From contig CAJUCE010000004.1 in the NCBI GenBank assembly GCA_910584865.1, forward strand, positions 117,659 to 181,658: 64,000 nt of DNA. The letters run 5' to 3'. The notes below the pieces were generated by a model. That model was not told the DNA's origin. It searched no databases and saw only the letters and a program-made list of their open reading frames with translations. Shown here in pieces: positions 18,283 to 26,371 of the stretch (its first letter is position 1; each line of letters begins with the position of its first letter). A program made the position numbers and the translations under genes. The stretch comes from an uncultured Acetatifactor sp. Lineage in GTDB: Bacteria > Bacillota > Clostridia > Lachnospirales > Lachnospiraceae.

Positions 18283-18370
18283 CAGTCAAAGCAACCGCTT
18301 CAGCTGCTTGGGATTGTTCGTGCAAAGTGCATACGAAAACATCTCGCGGTGGCACCGTATGAACAGTAAC
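18283..18370 (+). repeat. Dispersed intergenic repeat, copy A
   Basis: An 88-base non-coding element that begins CAGTCAAAGCAA and ends GAACAGTAAC. It aligns along its length with copy B at 19420-19504 (shared blocks CAGTCAAAGCAA, ACGAAAAC, CGGTGGCA, GAACAGTAA). Its last part is found again at 39738-39780. It lies in the gap 18163-18402, which otherwise shows nothing. Confidence 0.65.
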
Positions 18371-18402
18371 TCTGTAAGCACCTAAACCTACATTGCACCG
18401 TA

Positions 18403-19257
18403 TCATGCCGGTGACCGCCTAAGCGGGCAATTCGATAGAGACACCCGCTCCGCCAGACCTGCCAGCCCGTTATCTCTAAGATAATCCTGCAGAATCGATC
18501 TGGACTGTGTGGACTCCGGACCGATGATAATCTCCGGCACCAGTTCCTCCCAGCCGATCCCGATCTTCCGGCACATGTTCTGCAGATCCAGCGGATAGTA
18601 TTTCTTGATCCGTTCCTTCGTGGTATGATAACAGGGCTTTATTTCAAAATATTCCTTTACAAAAGGAGAGACCACCAGGCGCACCTCCCGTTCTGACAGA
18701 AAAGAAGGGTGCTTAAACGCCGCGGAGCAGCTCCAGGCATAGTTCATGGCCTTTCTGATATCGGCACTGTCCAATGACCATTCGTCCTTCCGCTTCACCA
18801 GACGGTAGAAAATACCTGTCAAATTATGGGTGGTCATATCCTCCTGATAGAACACTGTCTGAAGAGATAGTGCGCCCTGGGCCATCTGCTGCAGAAACCG
18901 CCCCTGAAACGCAATGCATACGCCCCTGCCCCGGTTTCCGTACCGTTCCCACTGGGCGGCATCATCTCTGTATAATGAAAAACAGGCCGCATAGGCCGGA
19001 TGAAAGAATTCCCTTTCAAGCTCCTCCCTGAAAAGACGCCTCACAGCCTCCGCCCTTGCCAAATCTTCCTCCTGTTCCAGCTTCCCCGCCACTGCATCGC
19101 ACAGCCGGTTCATAAAATAGCGCATCTCTGCCGCGTCATTCATGTTCAGAATGTTGTTCACCCGTAACTGCGCGCATCGGAGAATGCCATCCAATGCCTG
19201 AAAGTCCGTGTAGTGGTATAGAATCTCGTTTTCATACTCCTTCGTCATTCCCGTCAT
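18403..19257 (-). CDS. DUF2971 domain protein
   Basis: I chose the ATG at 19257 because AGGAG lies 9 bases upstream; the ORF opens further up inside repeat DNA. The 284-residue protein begins with ENEILYHYTDFQALDGIL and has NILNMNDAAEMRYF, the characteristic DUF2971 opening, followed by CFS and WERYGNRGRGVCIAF. The fold is thought to be ADP-ribosyltransferase-like, and such genes are often found in defence islands. No biochemical role is established. Here it is bracketed by two repeat copies and lies divergent to the ATPase/HNH pair. Confidence 0.8.
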   Translation of the reverse strand: MTGMTKEYENEILYHYTDFQALDGILRCAQLRVNNILNMNDAAEMRYFMNRLCDAVAGKLEQEEDLARAEAVRRLFREELEREFFHPAYAACFSLYRDDAAQWERYGNRGRGVCIAFQGRFLQQMAQGALSLQTVFYQEDMTTHNLTGIFYRLVKRKDEWSLDSADIRKAMNYAWSCSAAFKHPSFLSEREVRLVVSPFVKEYFEIKPCYHTTKERIKKYYPLDLQNMCRKIGIGWEELVPEIIIGPESTQSRSILQDYLRDNGLAGLAERVSLSNCPLRRSPA

Positions 19258-19419
19258 TAAGTCGTCTCCTGATTTTATAATACGCCGGACCTTCCCTGCG
19301 TGTCCCTGGTTCTCATGTATTGTGTACAAAAAGCGCCGCCTGAAGCCAATGCTGAAATCTGTCTTCACAGCGACAGCTGCAAGTGCACACAAAGCACAAA
19401 AACAGCGTTTTGGCGCTCA

Positions 19420-19504
19420 CAGTCAAAGCAATCGAAACGGTGGTTCGGGACTCTCGTGTAAATGTGCACGAAAACGGCTTACGGTGGCAACAGGCGAACA
19501 GTAA
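19420..19504 (+). repeat. Dispersed intergenic repeat, copy B
   Basis: An 85-base element colinear with copy A (18283-18370), ending GAACAGTAA. It lies 163 bases upstream of the DUF2971 start, so the two copies flank that gene in direct orientation. Any short frames that cross it are not supported as genes. Confidence 0.65.
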
Positions 19505-19542
19505 TAATAAATCTCCGATCTCCGAAATAAAATGCCCGGTCA

Positions 19543-19571
19543 TTGACAAGATTATCATTCTGTAATAAACT
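19543..19571 (+). promoter_or_regulatory. Candidate sigma-A promoter for the ATPase/HNH operon
   Basis: TTGACA (19543-19548) and TAAACT (19566-19571) lie 17 bases apart on the plus strand. Transcription would begin about 270 bases before the ATPase start, giving a long leader. A second possible -10 (TATACT, 19816-19821) lies close to the gene but has no good -35. The stretch 19572-19847 holds no gene. Confidence 0.5.
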
Positions 19572-19633
19572 AAATCCAGGAGCAATTCATAGCCGGACGG
19601 ATACGCATGCAAAAGCTTATAAGGCAGATCCCG

Positions 19634-19658
19634 AAAGAGTGCTTTTCGCTCTTTTATA
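19634..19658 (+). other. Hairpin in the leader of the ATPase gene
   Basis: AAAGAGTG and CGCTCTTT pair around a CTTTT loop, followed by T-rich TATA. The shape is that of a weak intrinsic terminator inside the leader, so it could attenuate the downstream operon. It could also be a chance hairpin. Confidence 0.35.
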
Positions 19659-19847
19659 CATAGTTTAAACATGGTCAGCCAGGAAATCAATAGACAAATT
19701 GAAATTTTATCAAAGTCTTGCCGATGCTCGTGTCGGAGAGACAGATTTCAGTCACAAAATTTGCCGTAAAATTAGCTCTTGTGCGGGTTTGCAGCTTTGC
19801 CCTTCTGTCAGACACTATACTGAAGATTATTAAAAGGGGAAAATACG

Positions 19848-22784
19848 ATGATGGATGGAATCATAAAAGATATTTTATATTACCTGGAGCTTCATAAAGA
19901 TAAAGTACCCAGAGGCTATTCCTTGTTGAATCAAAACGATCTCACTGATATGCAAAGTGTCCTGCTATTTCTGACTTCGCTTTTTCAGGCGGAAGAGGAG
20001 GCAATCCAGAAGGAGCATAAGAAGCGCTTTGTCACGGATGACTATGAAAACGGTGTCCGGCAATTCGCCATTGTTATGGTGCGTACCCTTTTTCCGGAAT
20101 ATGATGCCCTGAAAACAAATGAGCTCTATATAAAGCTTCTTACCCAAAGGCATATGGCTTACGCCTATTTCCATTGCCTGAATGATAATTTGTTTACGCC
20201 TGATATACCCTCCGCAGATCCGGAAACAGAGCGGCAGATCTACTCTGGTTTGATCGATTTCTATGACAATTTCCGCGGACAATTCAGTGATAATGAAGAG
20301 GCCATTGAATTGCTATGTAAATACTATCCACGGACACTTTCACAGAAAAGTGACCGTCCAAAGCTAATCTCTGCCTTGTTTGCTCATATTTCCTATGCAG
20401 GATCTCCTGGCAACAGAGGCTATGCCTACCATGGGATTTCTCTGATGAAAAAATATATCGGAAATTTGCCGTTATCCATCGCCATGGATCTCCTGCAGCA
20501 ATACCATATTTTCCATGTAACTAATGACAGTGTGTACAGACAGCAGATTCATACTATCATCATGTATTCCTCAATCAGAAACAAAAGAGCCTGCAAGTTC
20601 CGCTATCTGGATTCCGTTTTGCTTTTGGACCGTTTTAGTCTGTATTTTGTGCGGAACTACACAGTGCAGCACTCTGATGCCGGCTTTTCCGAAGTGCTCT
20701 ATAACAGTTGCTGCGCTGGCCAGAACATATCTATTTCAATGGATCCGCTAGCCTACTGGGACAGTGGAAAACAAAAAAACCGCACTTTTTTTCTGGAAGG
20801 GCATCCTGCAGCATACATCCGCCTGCTCCACGATAGTACCACCACACTGACAATACAAAATGAAAAATCTGCCCCTGCTATACTGGAATTTCCCTATTCA
20901 GATGATGACTGGCACCTGGAACAATATTATACTGCTGATCTGGGAAAGGAACTTGAATATCTTATTTCAAAGACGAATCACCAATATCAGATGACCTTTT
21001 CACTGCTCTATCTGGATAACTACCGAGGACTGCATCGCCAGTGGATTGATTTTGACCATAAATTTATCTATTCTGATGAAGACGGGATTATTATGAAGAA
21101 CTCCGAAGAGAATCGTATTCCCGAAATTTCCGGCTTTTATGGTAAAGCCGTCCATTCCCTGACCTGTATTGTAGGGAAAAACGGAACCGGGAAAACTGCA
21201 ATTGTAGATTTCCTGCGGGAATCATTCTTCAAGCTTGTTCGGTTAATAGACAGTTACGGCCTTCCCTGCGAAGAAGGATATGTGGAAGAAATAGACTATT
21301 GGAATTATGGTATTTTGGATGAAAATGCTCGTTTTTTCATCATTTTTTTCATGAATGACATACCGCTGTTTTTGACCAATATCGAAGATATCACCTGCTC
21401 ATGCGCAAAGCCCTTTCAGCCCGGCCGTTATGACAGCAACGATCTCAGCAAAGTGGTATACTTTTCCAATATGCTGAAGAACAATCAGGACTCCCTTTTC
21501 ATGGTCAACCAGGAAAAGATCAGCACCAATCCAAGCCTTCGCGAAAAGAGGGAGATCGGCCGAAGCCTCAGCCTTTTCCGGCAGATCGACTACTCCGAGA
21601 CCGGAAGTTTTATCAAGCGTAAGCAGCTCCTGGATATCACAAGAAATTTGTCCAATATGGAACCGGACCCGAAAAACGGTATCAATGAGGAACTCTGCTA
21701 TCAATTTACCCTTTTAAAACATATGAAGAAAGATAAACTATGCGAATACCTGGATCTTGAACCGGATAAAGAATTCAAAATCACCAGCTATATTGATACG
21801 TTTCTGGAAGCTTCCTTTACCCTGAATGACCTGCAGAACAAAGATAAAACCGACGAACTTGAAAAGAAATACTGTTCATTACCGGATGCACAGATACATC
21901 ATTTTTCTTCCGGGCAATATGCCAAATTTGCCTTCCTGTCCAAATTATACTGGTTTTTGGAAGGCTATCACAAAGAGCATAAACGATACAAAGAACTGTT
22001 TCAGGGAAATTTTTTCCCTGCAGAGAACGCTTTGCAGGCCGGGGAGACAGTACTCCTTTTCATCGATGAAGGAGAGACCTATTATCACCCTGAATGGCAG
22101 CGCAAGTATGTCTCCACCCTGCTGGAAATGATAAAACAATCGAAACTGACAAAAGGAAAAACCCAAAACGCCCGGATCCAGATTGTCCTCACCACAAATT
22201 CACCCTTTATTTTATCCGATATCCTGCTGGAAGACGCCGTCTATCTGGATAAAGAAAAGAAAAGCGCCTTTGACCGGACTCTGGGCCAGAATATCCATAC
22301 CCTTCTGAAGGAAAATTTCTTCATGTCCTACACCATCGGCGAATATGCCAGAAGCTTCATTGAAGATATCATGCTGTGCCTTCAGAACCCGGAACCGACA
22401 GAGTCGGCAGACAGGCAAAGCCTTCAGAACCCGGAACTGGCAGACGAACCAAACTATCAGAAATCGGAACAGCCGGAGCAAACAGACGAACCAAACCTTC
22501 AAAACCCGGATCAGGCAGTCAAACCAAGTCTGCGGAGCTCTTCCCTGCACAAAATACAGCAGTTGGTCCGGAAATATTTCAGAGAAGATATAGACCTCTA
22601 TACCGCCCTCCGACAATTGATCGCCCAGATCGGAGAGCCCGTATATCGTTACGAACTGGAAAATCTGCTGGAAGAAAATAATGCCATAAAAGAACAAAAC
22701 CGGCTGGAACGCCTGCTGGAGGAAAAGAAGAGAATTGAAGCCGAGATAAGCCGACTGGAGGAACAGAGACGCGCCGGAACATAA
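19848..22784 (+). CDS. Large AAA/ABC-type ATPase of a Septu-like defence pair
   Basis: A 978-residue protein. Residues 1-430 form a long region I do not recognise. The ATPase core follows: Walker A GKNGTGKT (444-450 region, K449), an ABC-signature-like SSGQ (687-690), Walker B LLFIDEGE (D740, E741) and a TTNSPF switch motif. Residues about 840-905 are a repetitive linker with recurring QNPE/QNPD units. The C-terminus is a coiled coil (about 935-975). AAAGGGG lies 8 bases before the start. With the HNH gene downstream this matches the PtuA/PtuB logic of Septu, but the protein is about twice the usual PtuA length. An OLD-like or other defence ATPase is the alternative. Confidence 0.8.
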   Translation: MMDGIIKDILYYLELHKDKVPRGYSLLNQNDLTDMQSVLLFLTSLFQAEEEAIQKEHKKRFVTDDYENGVRQFAIVMVRTLFPEYDALKTNELYIKLLTQRHMAYAYFHCLNDNLFTPDIPSADPETERQIYSGLIDFYDNFRGQFSDNEEAIELLCKYYPRTLSQKSDRPKLISALFAHISYAGSPGNRGYAYHGISLMKKYIGNLPLSIAMDLLQQYHIFHVTNDSVYRQQIHTIIMYSSIRNKRACKFRYLDSVLLLDRFSLYFVRNYTVQHSDAGFSEVLYNSCCAGQNISISMDPLAYWDSGKQKNRTFFLEGHPAAYIRLLHDSTTTLTIQNEKSAPAILEFPYSDDDWHLEQYYTADLGKELEYLISKTNHQYQMTFSLLYLDNYRGLHRQWIDFDHKFIYSDEDGIIMKNSEENRIPEISGFYGKAVHSLTCIVGKNGTGKTAIVDFLRESFFKLVRLIDSYGLPCEEGYVEEIDYWNYGILDENARFFIIFFMNDIPLFLTNIEDITCSCAKPFQPGRYDSNDLSKVVYFSNMLKNNQDSLFMVNQEKISTNPSLREKREIGRSLSLFRQIDYSETGSFIKRKQLLDITRNLSNMEPDPKNGINEELCYQFTLLKHMKKDKLCEYLDLEPDKEFKITSYIDTFLEASFTLNDLQNKDKTDELEKKYCSLPDAQIHHFSSGQYAKFAFLSKLYWFLEGYHKEHKRYKELFQGNFFPAENALQAGETVLLFIDEGETYYHPEWQRKYVSTLLEMIKQSKLTKGKTQNARIQIVLTTNSPFILSDILLEDAVYLDKEKKSAFDRTLGQNIHTLLKENFFMSYTIGEYARSFIEDIMLCLQNPEPTESADRQSLQNPELADEPNYQKSEQPEQTDEPNLQNPDQAVKPSLRSSSLHKIQQLVRKYFREDIDLYTALRQLIAQIGEPVYRYELENLLEENNAIKEQNRLERLLEEKKRIEAEISRLEEQRRAGT

Positions 22785-22825
22785 ATATTCCGACGTGCTT
22801 ACCCTTATTCAAAGCTTGGAACGGC

Positions 22826-22857
22826 CATACCATGAGCATTACTGTGTTCATGGTATG
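22826..22857 (+). other. Perfect stem-loop between ATPase and HNH genes
   Basis: CATACCATGA and TCATGGTATG form a perfect 10-base-pair stem with a 12-base loop in the 102-base gap. No T-run follows, so it is not a normal terminator. It may set mRNA stability or the ratio between ATPase and nuclease, or bind a regulator. Confidence 0.5.
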
Positions 22858-22886
22858 CGCACAAAATTACCTACGGAGGTACCGCC

Positions 22887-23825
22887 ATGATAAAGCTTGA
22901 ACCCTATGCTAAACCCTTCCAAAAAGCCTACTGGAAAAAAGCAATCGGAAAAGTAGACAAAACCACACAGTCTGCCATCATAAAAAGTTGCCGCAAATAT
23001 TTGCCCTCTGACTTCTGGGACGGATCCCCCAGCTTCCGGAAGCTCATCCTCGCACCTTTCCAAAAGCTGAAAGCTGCCCAAGCCTACATAAACCGCTCCA
23101 AACGAAGTGAAATGATCCGGGAATGCTACGCAAGGTACACTGCCGATGAAAAGATCCTGCTCCCTGCCTACCAGACGCTTTATGATGCCTACAAAAAGGT
23201 GGCCGACTCCGTAGAAAGCGGAGTCTCCATGCGTGTCCGGCTTGTCCGGCAGACAGGGCTCACCGTCTGCCCCTACTGTAACCGGGATTACATCAACTGC
23301 CGGGCGGACCAGGTCTCCGGCGCCCAGCTGGATCACTTTTTCAGCAAGGACGAATATCCCATATTCGCAGTATGCCTGTATAACCTGATCCCGGTATGCG
23401 CCAACTGCAACCGGACGAAAAGTAATCAGTCTGCGGAATTTGCTTCTCCTTTTGACCCTGACATTGACTGGAATCGGGACATTACGTTTACTTATGCCCC
23501 AATTGCAACAGACACCTATAAAATAATCCTGAAAAGCACCAATCCAGCTGTCCAAAATAATATTGACAAAATGCGGCTCCCGGAAGCCTATCAGATCCAC
23601 GACAAGGAACTGAAAGAGCTGCTTAAGAAAAAGCGGATTTACACCAGAACCCAGACACAGGAATTCCAGAAAGTCCTGTACAAGGTCAAACTGAAGGAGC
23701 GTGACATTAAGCGGGCCGTGTTCGGTCCGGAAATCACTGACGAATCCATAAAGACAACGCCCCTCGGCAAAATGACCCAGGATCTCCACCGCCAATTGGG
23801 GATTTATCCCCAGGAAAGGTACTGA
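22887..23825 (+). CDS. HNH endonuclease, PtuB-like partner
   Basis: A 312-residue protein. The HNH/zinc-finger core is clear: CPYC (C128, C131), LDHFF (D149, H150), N166 in YNLIP, and CANCN (C171, C174, N175). GGAGGT lies 6 bases before the start. It should cut DNA when unleashed by the ATPase encoded upstream. The C-terminal 130 residues are charged and unassigned. At the pair level this fits Septu-type antiphage systems. The flanking amidase gene converges from the other side, so the operon ends here. Confidence 0.85.
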   Translation: MIKLEPYAKPFQKAYWKKAIGKVDKTTQSAIIKSCRKYLPSDFWDGSPSFRKLILAPFQKLKAAQAYINRSKRSEMIRECYARYTADEKILLPAYQTLYDAYKKVADSVESGVSMRVRLVRQTGLTVCPYCNRDYINCRADQVSGAQLDHFFSKDEYPIFAVCLYNLIPVCANCNRTKSNQSAEFASPFDPDIDWNRDITFTYAPIATDTYKIILKSTNPAVQNNIDKMRLPEAYQIHDKELKELLKKKRIYTRTQTQEFQKVLYKVKLKERDIKRAVFGPEITDESIKTTPLGKMTQDLHRQLGIYPQERY

Positions 23826-23852
23826 CACTGCGTTCCGGCATAGAACCGATCC

Positions 23853-25367
23853 TCAAAACTGAATCGGTTCCACATCCTCCGTCAAAGGCTTCATCTCATA
23901 CTCCGGCAGGCTGTCCAGCAGCTCCTCCAGGCATTGCGTGGTATTATAGATCACATCGTGGGCCAGCATGACTACTTTCTTTCTCCCCAAAGTACTGCTC
24001 AATGCATTCTGGATCAAAGCCTCCGGCGTGGATGATTTCACCGCATCCTCCAGGCTGGCATTCCAGTCAAAATAAATATAGCCCTTTTCCGTCATCTTCG
24101 CAATAATCTGTGCCCCCACAGCCTTATTGTAGGAGTTCACGCTTCCTCCAGGAAAACGGAACAGCTTCGCCTCCACACCTGTGACCTCATACACAGCGTC
24201 ATAAGCCTTCTGGAAATCCTCCAGATAGCTGTCCACACTCTTGTAAAGCTGCTTGTAGTCATGATTATTACAATGAATCCCGATAGTGTGACCTTCCTCC
24301 ACAATCCGCCGGGCCACATCCGGATGCTTGCGCACATTCTCTCCCACAACGAAGAATGTGGCCTTGATATTTCTTTCTTTTAAAATATCCAATATGGCCG
24401 TTGTATTCTCCGCCGAAGGACCGTCGTCAAAGGTCAGATACATGGTTTTCGGATTAAAATACGCGTTGATGCCGTTTGCGATCCCCTCCGCCATCTTATC
24501 CTGATATTCTCCGGTAATGATTAACCCCCGCTCGCTTCTGCTGGATAAAAAGGAAGTCTCTATCAGACAGGCAGGCATGGATGTATTCTTGATGACATAC
24601 AATTCTGCGGTATCCTGAAGCCCTCTGTCCACTGCGCCCGTTTTTTCTATGGCTCCCTGGTGTACCAGCTCGGCCAGACGCTTTCCCCCATCCGTCCCTC
24701 CGTAATACCAGGTTTCAACCCCCTTAATATCGTCAACATCCTCATCATATGCATTTTGATGTATACTGACATATATGTCAGCTTTCTGCGCTTCTGCCCT
24801 TGCCACACGATCCTCTAATGACATATCTGTCTCATTGTCCTCCCGGAGAAGCATAGTCTCAAATCCCAGCCCCTGTAGTTTCCCGGAAAGCCTGCGGGCC
24901 AACTCCAGATTGATCTCGCTCTCCATCACTCCGTCCCGGCTGCATCCTGTGTCTGTCCCGCCATGTCCCGGATCAATTACAATGAAAGGGGCGGCATGCG
25001 CTGTATCCGATACTTTCTCCAACACATCATTGGGGAGGATTCCGGAAGGTTCGCCCAGCATCTCCTCCGTCTGGTTTTCTCCCCCTGTCTCTTTCACATC
25101 AGCCTCCAGCAGTCCGGGCCGAAGCAATCCTTTTATAAAACGGACACCGCCCACGCCTAATATCACGGTACAAACCACAGCAGAGAGCAATGTAGCCCAC
25201 CTTTGTATTTTTAGAATCCTGCGCCTCCTGCGTCTCTCCATACGGGCTCTCTGCGCCTGCCTTCTCTCTATACGCCGCCTTTCATTCTCTACATTCATAT
25301 CATGCGGCCTGATTCGAATCAGCTCTACTTCCTCCGGTCTGCGATTTTTGCTGTTTCCCTCGTACAT
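23853..25367 (-). CDS. N-acetylmuramoyl-L-alanine amidase / polysaccharide deacetylase fusion
   Basis: A 504-residue protein. It has an Arg-rich cytoplasmic start and a membrane anchor at about 53-75. The Amidase_3 domain (about 125-305) has the zinc motifs DPGHGG, the E of ESEINLELA, SIHQNA and the catalytic E of IETSF. A NodB-type deacetylase domain (about 307-490) has TFDDGPS, the HCNNH metal pair and FRFPGGS. Both halves look catalytically intact. It should remove stem peptides and acetyl groups from peptidoglycan at the outer face. Such enzymes are normally separate, so the fusion is notable. A role in spore cortex or cell separation is possible. Confidence 0.9.
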   Translation of the reverse strand: MYEGNSKNRRPEEVELIRIRPHDMNVENERRRIERRQAQRARMERRRRRRILKIQRWATLLSAVVCTVILGVGGVRFIKGLLRPGLLEADVKETGGENQTEEMLGEPSGILPNDVLEKVSDTAHAAPFIVIDPGHGGTDTGCSRDGVMESEINLELARRLSGKLQGLGFETMLLREDNETDMSLEDRVARAEAQKADIYVSIHQNAYDEDVDDIKGVETWYYGGTDGGKRLAELVHQGAIEKTGAVDRGLQDTAELYVIKNTSMPACLIETSFLSSRSERGLIITGEYQDKMAEGIANGINAYFNPKTMYLTFDDGPSAENTTAILDILKERNIKATFFVVGENVRKHPDVARRIVEEGHTIGIHCNNHDYKQLYKSVDSYLEDFQKAYDAVYEVTGVEAKLFRFPGGSVNSYNKAVGAQIIAKMTEKGYIYFDWNASLEDAVKSSTPEALIQNALSSTLGRKKVVMLAHDVIYNTTQCLEELLDSLPEYEMKPLTEDVEPIQF

Positions 25368-25432
25368 AACGCCCCTCCTCTTAAAGTCGCTTTATGGCTT
25401 TCCCTTCTGCGGCTTACACCTATATATAAAAA

Positions 25433-25470
25433 GCTCCCGCGTATCTGTCTCCTACAGTATACGCGAGAGC
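25433..25470 (-). terminator. Terminator of the two-component operon
   Basis: On the minus strand GCTC-CGCGTAT-CTGT arms pair with their complements around a CTCCT-type loop, followed by TTTTTATATA. It lies 60 bases after the last gene of the operon (25532) and before the amidase gene. Confidence 0.75.
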
Positions 25471-25531
25471 CACATCATAGTATCATACTTTTTGTAAACT
25501 TGTTTTATCTTTTTTATATCATAGTTGTATC

Positions 25532-26371
25532 CTATCTGGAAATCTTCAGATACATCTCGTTAATCCCTTCATAGAATCCGATGGTCACAATCGTACTGTC
25601 GTCCTCCATTCCGATAAAGCTGTACTTCTTAAAGTAAGGCGTATTTTCGGACAAAGGATTCGCATTTTCATATTCCTCCGGTTCTTCCAGCTCGATATAC
25701 GCCGCCCAGGCCGCCGCTATGCTATCCGCATCCATCTGCCCCCAGGAGCCGATCCCCGTCCTGGCATAAAATTCATAAATCTTGCCGGTGTCCGCATCCA
25801 CATACAGATCCAGCATACAATTCTCTTTATCTGCATTCTGCATATCAGTATTCAGACTGATCTTCCACACCAGCACGCTGTTGCGCGGCTCCGGTACATC
25901 GATGGCCGAATACAGAACAGCCTGATAAGACGCTTCCTCCAGCTCCTTTACTTCCTCCGGCAAAATTCCAAGCTCTTTCAGCTCCCGGATTCCGCTGTTT
26001 CCCAGCTCTATTCCCGTGCTTTCCGTTCCCTCTTCGGAAGTCTCCTTTTTATTCGCCACAAAGGCGTAATTCCCTGTCAGATTCTGTCCATTCATACCTG
26101 TCCTTGTCTGGGCATTCTGATCGCTTTCCGGCTGTGCCTGACTGTTCAGGCATTTTGACAAAATATAAACCTTTTCATTGCCGCTGAGAGAATAACGGTA
26201 ACCCTCTGTCCCCGTCTCTGTCTCCTGTGTCTGAATCTGATTCAAAATCGCCCTGTCCCGATACCTGGCCAGCTCCTCCGGTCCCCACACTGCCAGCCCC
26301 ACGATCAGGATCACCGCCGGGATTAACAGCAAACTGATTTTTTTAACCTGTTTTCCTGATAATTTACGCAT
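25532..26371 (-). CDS. Membrane-anchored protein of unknown function in two-component operon
   Basis: I chose the start MRKLSGKQVKK at 26371. It overlaps the kinase stop by 8 bases (ATGCGTAA), which implies coupled translation. The longer open frame upstream is the out-of-frame shadow of the kinase's acidic tail. The 279-residue protein has one transmembrane helix (about 11-30) and an extracytoplasmic domain that ends in a PepSY-like pattern (DLYVDADTGKIYEFYA). It may sense or modulate the kinase. No named family can be assigned with confidence. Confidence 0.7.
   Translation of the reverse strand: MRKLSGKQVKKISLLLIPAVILIVGLAVWGPEELARYRDRAILNQIQTQETETGTEGYRYSLSGNEKVYILSKCLNSQAQPESDQNAQTRTGMNGQNLTGNYAFVANKKETSEEGTESTGIELGNSGIRELKELGILPEEVKELEEASYQAVLYSAIDVPEPRNSVLVWKISLNTDMQNADKENCMLDLYVDADTGKIYEFYARTGIGSWGQMDADSIAAAWAAYIELEEPEEYENANPLSENTPYFKKYSFIGMEDDSTIVTIGFYEGINEMYLKISR

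Noticed and set aside
19313..19690. A 125-codon minus-strand frame upstream of the DUF2971 gene
   Set aside because: It crosses repeat copy B and the ATPase leader, has Cys/Phe-rich composition and lacks a ribosome site.
19543..23825. Retron with PtuA/PtuB-type effectors
   Set aside because: No reverse transcriptase gene is present near the ATPase/HNH pair, so a retron cannot be claimed.
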